A stretch of DNA of 64,000 nucleotides, taken from positions 29,907,891 through 29,971,890 of the forward strand of contig NC_055990.1 in the NCBI RefSeq assembly GCF_018446385.1, in the 5' to 3' direction. The stretch's first letter is position 1; every line of letters starts with the position of its first letter. Of this stretch, positions 62,206 to 64,000 are shown one piece after another. The translations under genes and the position numbers were made by a program. The notes under the pieces were generated by a model. The model was not told the DNA's origin. It ran no database searches and saw only the letters and a program-made list of their open reading frames with translations. The DNA is from Zingiber officinale (taxonomy: Eukaryota; Streptophyta; Magnoliopsida; Zingiberales; Zingiberaceae).

Positions 62206-63069
62206 TGTTGGGACCGCGTTGGTCCGCTAGAAGGGGAATTGAATAGCCCTAAAAAAATATAAACACAAAATACCCTTTTCGAACTTATAACTTAAACACT
62301 TGCATAAAATAGAAAGCAATAAAAAAGAAGAGGCTCACAGACTTGACTTGGTTACAACCGGGGAGGTTGTTAATTCAAGGAATGAATCGCACACTAAAAA
62401 GATCTCCTTCGGGCGGAGAAGCCTCTTGCAATAGTGAAAGTACAAAAAGAGAAGCTAAACTAGAAAGAAACTCACAAGTGTTGTATTACTAATTCTTGTT
62501 CTGATTTGAAGCTTCTGGACCAAGGTTATATTTATAGCCTTGGTCGACGCGCCTGGAAGGGTTCCAGGCACTTGGGAGGGGATAGAACTTTATCCCTGAT
62601 GTGACGGTCAACGCCCACGTCGATATTGATAAACTTGAGGTTCCGGGCGCCCAGACCCTTAAAGTCAACCTCGTTGACTTTTTTGGTCCGGGCCCTCTGC
62701 TCCGGTTCAGCATACCTCAGTCCGGGTCTTCCGCTCAAGCTCCGCTCACTTGGGTGATTTCGGCCATCCGGAATAGGGCTCATCCAAACCCAGCTTCCGG
62801 CCTTCTCGAGCAACCTTCCGGTCCGGCTTCTTGTCCCTCGGAAACGCCGCGCGCCTCCTTCTCGTCCGCCCGCGTACTCTTCCGCAGCACCTCGTCCCTC
62901 GGACGCACCAAACCCGTCGGCTCTCTCCTGAGTCGTTCTTCTCATTAGCTGCGTTTTTTACTCGACTTCCTGTGCTCCTAAGCTCCTGCACACTTAGACA
63001 CAAGGTTAAAACACCACATGACCTAACTTAACTTGTTGATCACATCAAAACAATCTTGGGGTTCCAACA
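62206..63069 (-). repeat. 5' LTR of element E
   Basis: 864 bp, TGTTGGG at the left and GTTCCAACA at the right. A minus-strand primer site (reverse of TGGTATCAGAGC) lies two bases to the left, which fixes the orientation. The interior is GC-rich around 62700-62930. The CTTTC duplication follows at 63070. Confidence 0.87.
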
Positions 63070-63074
63070 CTTTC

Positions 63075-64000
63075 CTCAATTAGACTAGATGAACTCTTTT
63101 CAGAATTCGAACTTCATGTACAGAATAATGTGTGCCCGGCCGAGCAAGGTATTACTTTGATTATAGGTACAAGTAGAAAGAGGGAACCAAAAATCAAGCG
63201 CCGAACCGAACTCGAATCCGAAGATGAATCGGATCTCGAAGACAAAATCACCATCAAACTAGTCAAACAAGTTTGGAAACCTCTCAAGAAGAAGAAGGTG
63301 ACTCAATCGAACTCAAAGACTAAGTCTGGAGTTATCTGTTACGACTACAACCAGAAGGGACACTGCAAGCCTGAATGTCCAAACCAGAAGCAAGGAAGAA
63401 GGAAGGCGTTGAAGGCAACGTGGTCTGAGTCATCAGAAGAGTCAGACAAAGAAGGACACAAAGAAGCGAGCTTCCTTGCTCTGCCGGTACAAGTGTACGT
63501 TGCCGAAATCGAGTTCGAGTCCGAAATCGAGAGCGAATCAAAAATTGAGTCCGAGAGAAGCTACATATCCATATTTATTTTCGAAGGGGTCAAACAGCGT
63601 TGTAAGATCTTCTCATGTAGATAAATTGTACAATTTAATTAATTATTTAATGGTAAATTAGCCAAGTTAAATATCCAAGTCAAGTCACTCCAAAAGGAGG
63701 TAACAGTCCTTAAGGAAGTGACTAGCCCAAGCTCTTTGACCGAACCTATTCAAACTGGAACTTCAACTCAAGTTCAACAACTTGAGAAAGAAAATTCTAG
63801 CCTGAAAGATCAAGTCAAAGAACTAAAGGGAACATTGGAGCAGTTCACCTTAGGTTCCAAGAATCTAGATCTGATTCTTGGAAAACAAAGAGTCATATAC
63901 AATCGATCTGGACTTGGATATAAGGCTAAACGTAAGTTTAGATCTTATCTATCGCTTGTTAATCGAACACATAGAAGAATAGTCCAAGCATGGGTCCCAA
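63075..64000 (+). pseudogene. gag remnant of element G, right part
   Basis: Picks up the gag type left at 37912: LDELFSEFELHVQNN, PAEQGITLIIGT, a zinc-knuckle-like CYDYNQKGHCKPEC, then ATWSESSEESDKEGH and AEIEFESEIESE, and C-terminal words matching those of element C. Runs off the window edge. Broken fossil with a few breaks. Confidence 0.72.

Larger units (their letters stand above)
37913..63069 (-). mobile_element. Copia-type element E, minus strand, carrying later insertions
   Basis: The right end is a complete LTR (62206-63069). The left end is the first 83 bp of the same LTR (37913-37995), opening TGTTGGGATCGCGTTAGCC where the right copy opens TGTTGGGACCGCGTTGGTC. The 5-bp duplication CTTTC flanks both outer ends, so the pair marks one insertion. 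Between them lie element C, the A-family material, and at the right E's own gag-like sequence. Pol and most of the left LTR are gone, apparently by deletion. Broken fossil. Confidence 0.75.
34905..64000 (+). mobile_element. Copia-type element G, outermost of the nest, 3' part beyond the window
   Basis: LTR at 34905-37002, primer site TGGTATCAGAGC at 37005-37016 (complement to initiator-Met tRNA), then gag-like sequence to 37912. At that point a minus-strand element inserted (TSD CTTTC, 37908-37912 and 63070-63074), and gag-like sequence of the same type resumes from 63075 to the window edge. So the element is about 3.9 kb of visible own sequence split by 25 kb of later insertions. It is an old, broken fossil; several breaks are visible in gag. 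The pol region and 3' LTR are outside the window. Confidence 0.78.

Noticed and set aside
62532-62948. Overlapping frames of 115-137 codons on both strands
   Set aside because: They fall in the GC-rich part of the element E LTR, where random frames stay open; no domain is visible.

Overview
The window is nuclear DNA of a flowering plant. Five intron-bearing host genes sit in a moderately AT-rich stretch (about 9.2-34.5 kb), flanked on both sides by LTR-retrotransposon sequence. I read it as a monocot, possibly a ginger relative (Zingiberales). That last step is an impression from the style of the LTR families (GATCGATC/GATCGGTC-rich LTRs, tRNA-iMet primer sites) and was not tested.

Layout. 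(1) 1-8587: the 3' half of a Ty3/gypsy element of the Tat type. It holds the end of pol (integrase), a 58-bp tandem-repeat array, an antisense gene with a 'putative gypsy type transposon' domain, and the 3' LTR (7908-8587). It is split by a copia-like solo LTR (5855-7845, TSD GACAC). (2) 9256-34449: host genes. These are RPL23 (-), a CML21-like EF-hand protein (-), a 148-residue ubiquitin-conjugating enzyme (+), an unrecognised plant protein with seven coding exons and one GC-AG intron (+), and the TRAPP subunit TRAPPC6/Trs33 (+). Introns and spacers carry Tourist-like MITEs, three Au-type SINEs and two hAT-like elements with 8-bp target duplications. (3) 34905-64000: one nested stack of copia-type elements. 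A gag-bearing element (G) is interrupted inside gag by a minus-strand element (E; TSD CTTTC at 37908-37912 and 63070-63074). E is interrupted by a second G-like element (C), whose LTR holds a solo LTR (A family), which itself holds a Tat solo LTR. Further in, another A-family LTR holds a B-family solo LTR and a palindrome of about 1.6 kb built from two inverted TRIM-like copies (D). One arm of the palindrome is split by a recent, complete-ended, gag-only element (B, 50095-57544, TSD CCAGA).

How it fits together. The host genes have housekeeping roles (translation, calcium sensing, ubiquitination, vesicle tethering) and show no sign of forming a pathway. CML21-like and UBC are head to head and may share a promoter region. 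The retroelement parts are fossils apart from B, which has whole ends and nearly identical LTRs but no pol. The least ordinary structures are the hybrid TRIM/B palindrome, the five-to-six-level nest with readable target duplications, and the antisense gene in the Tat element. I saw no CRISPR array, prokaryotic operon or wholly new gene system.
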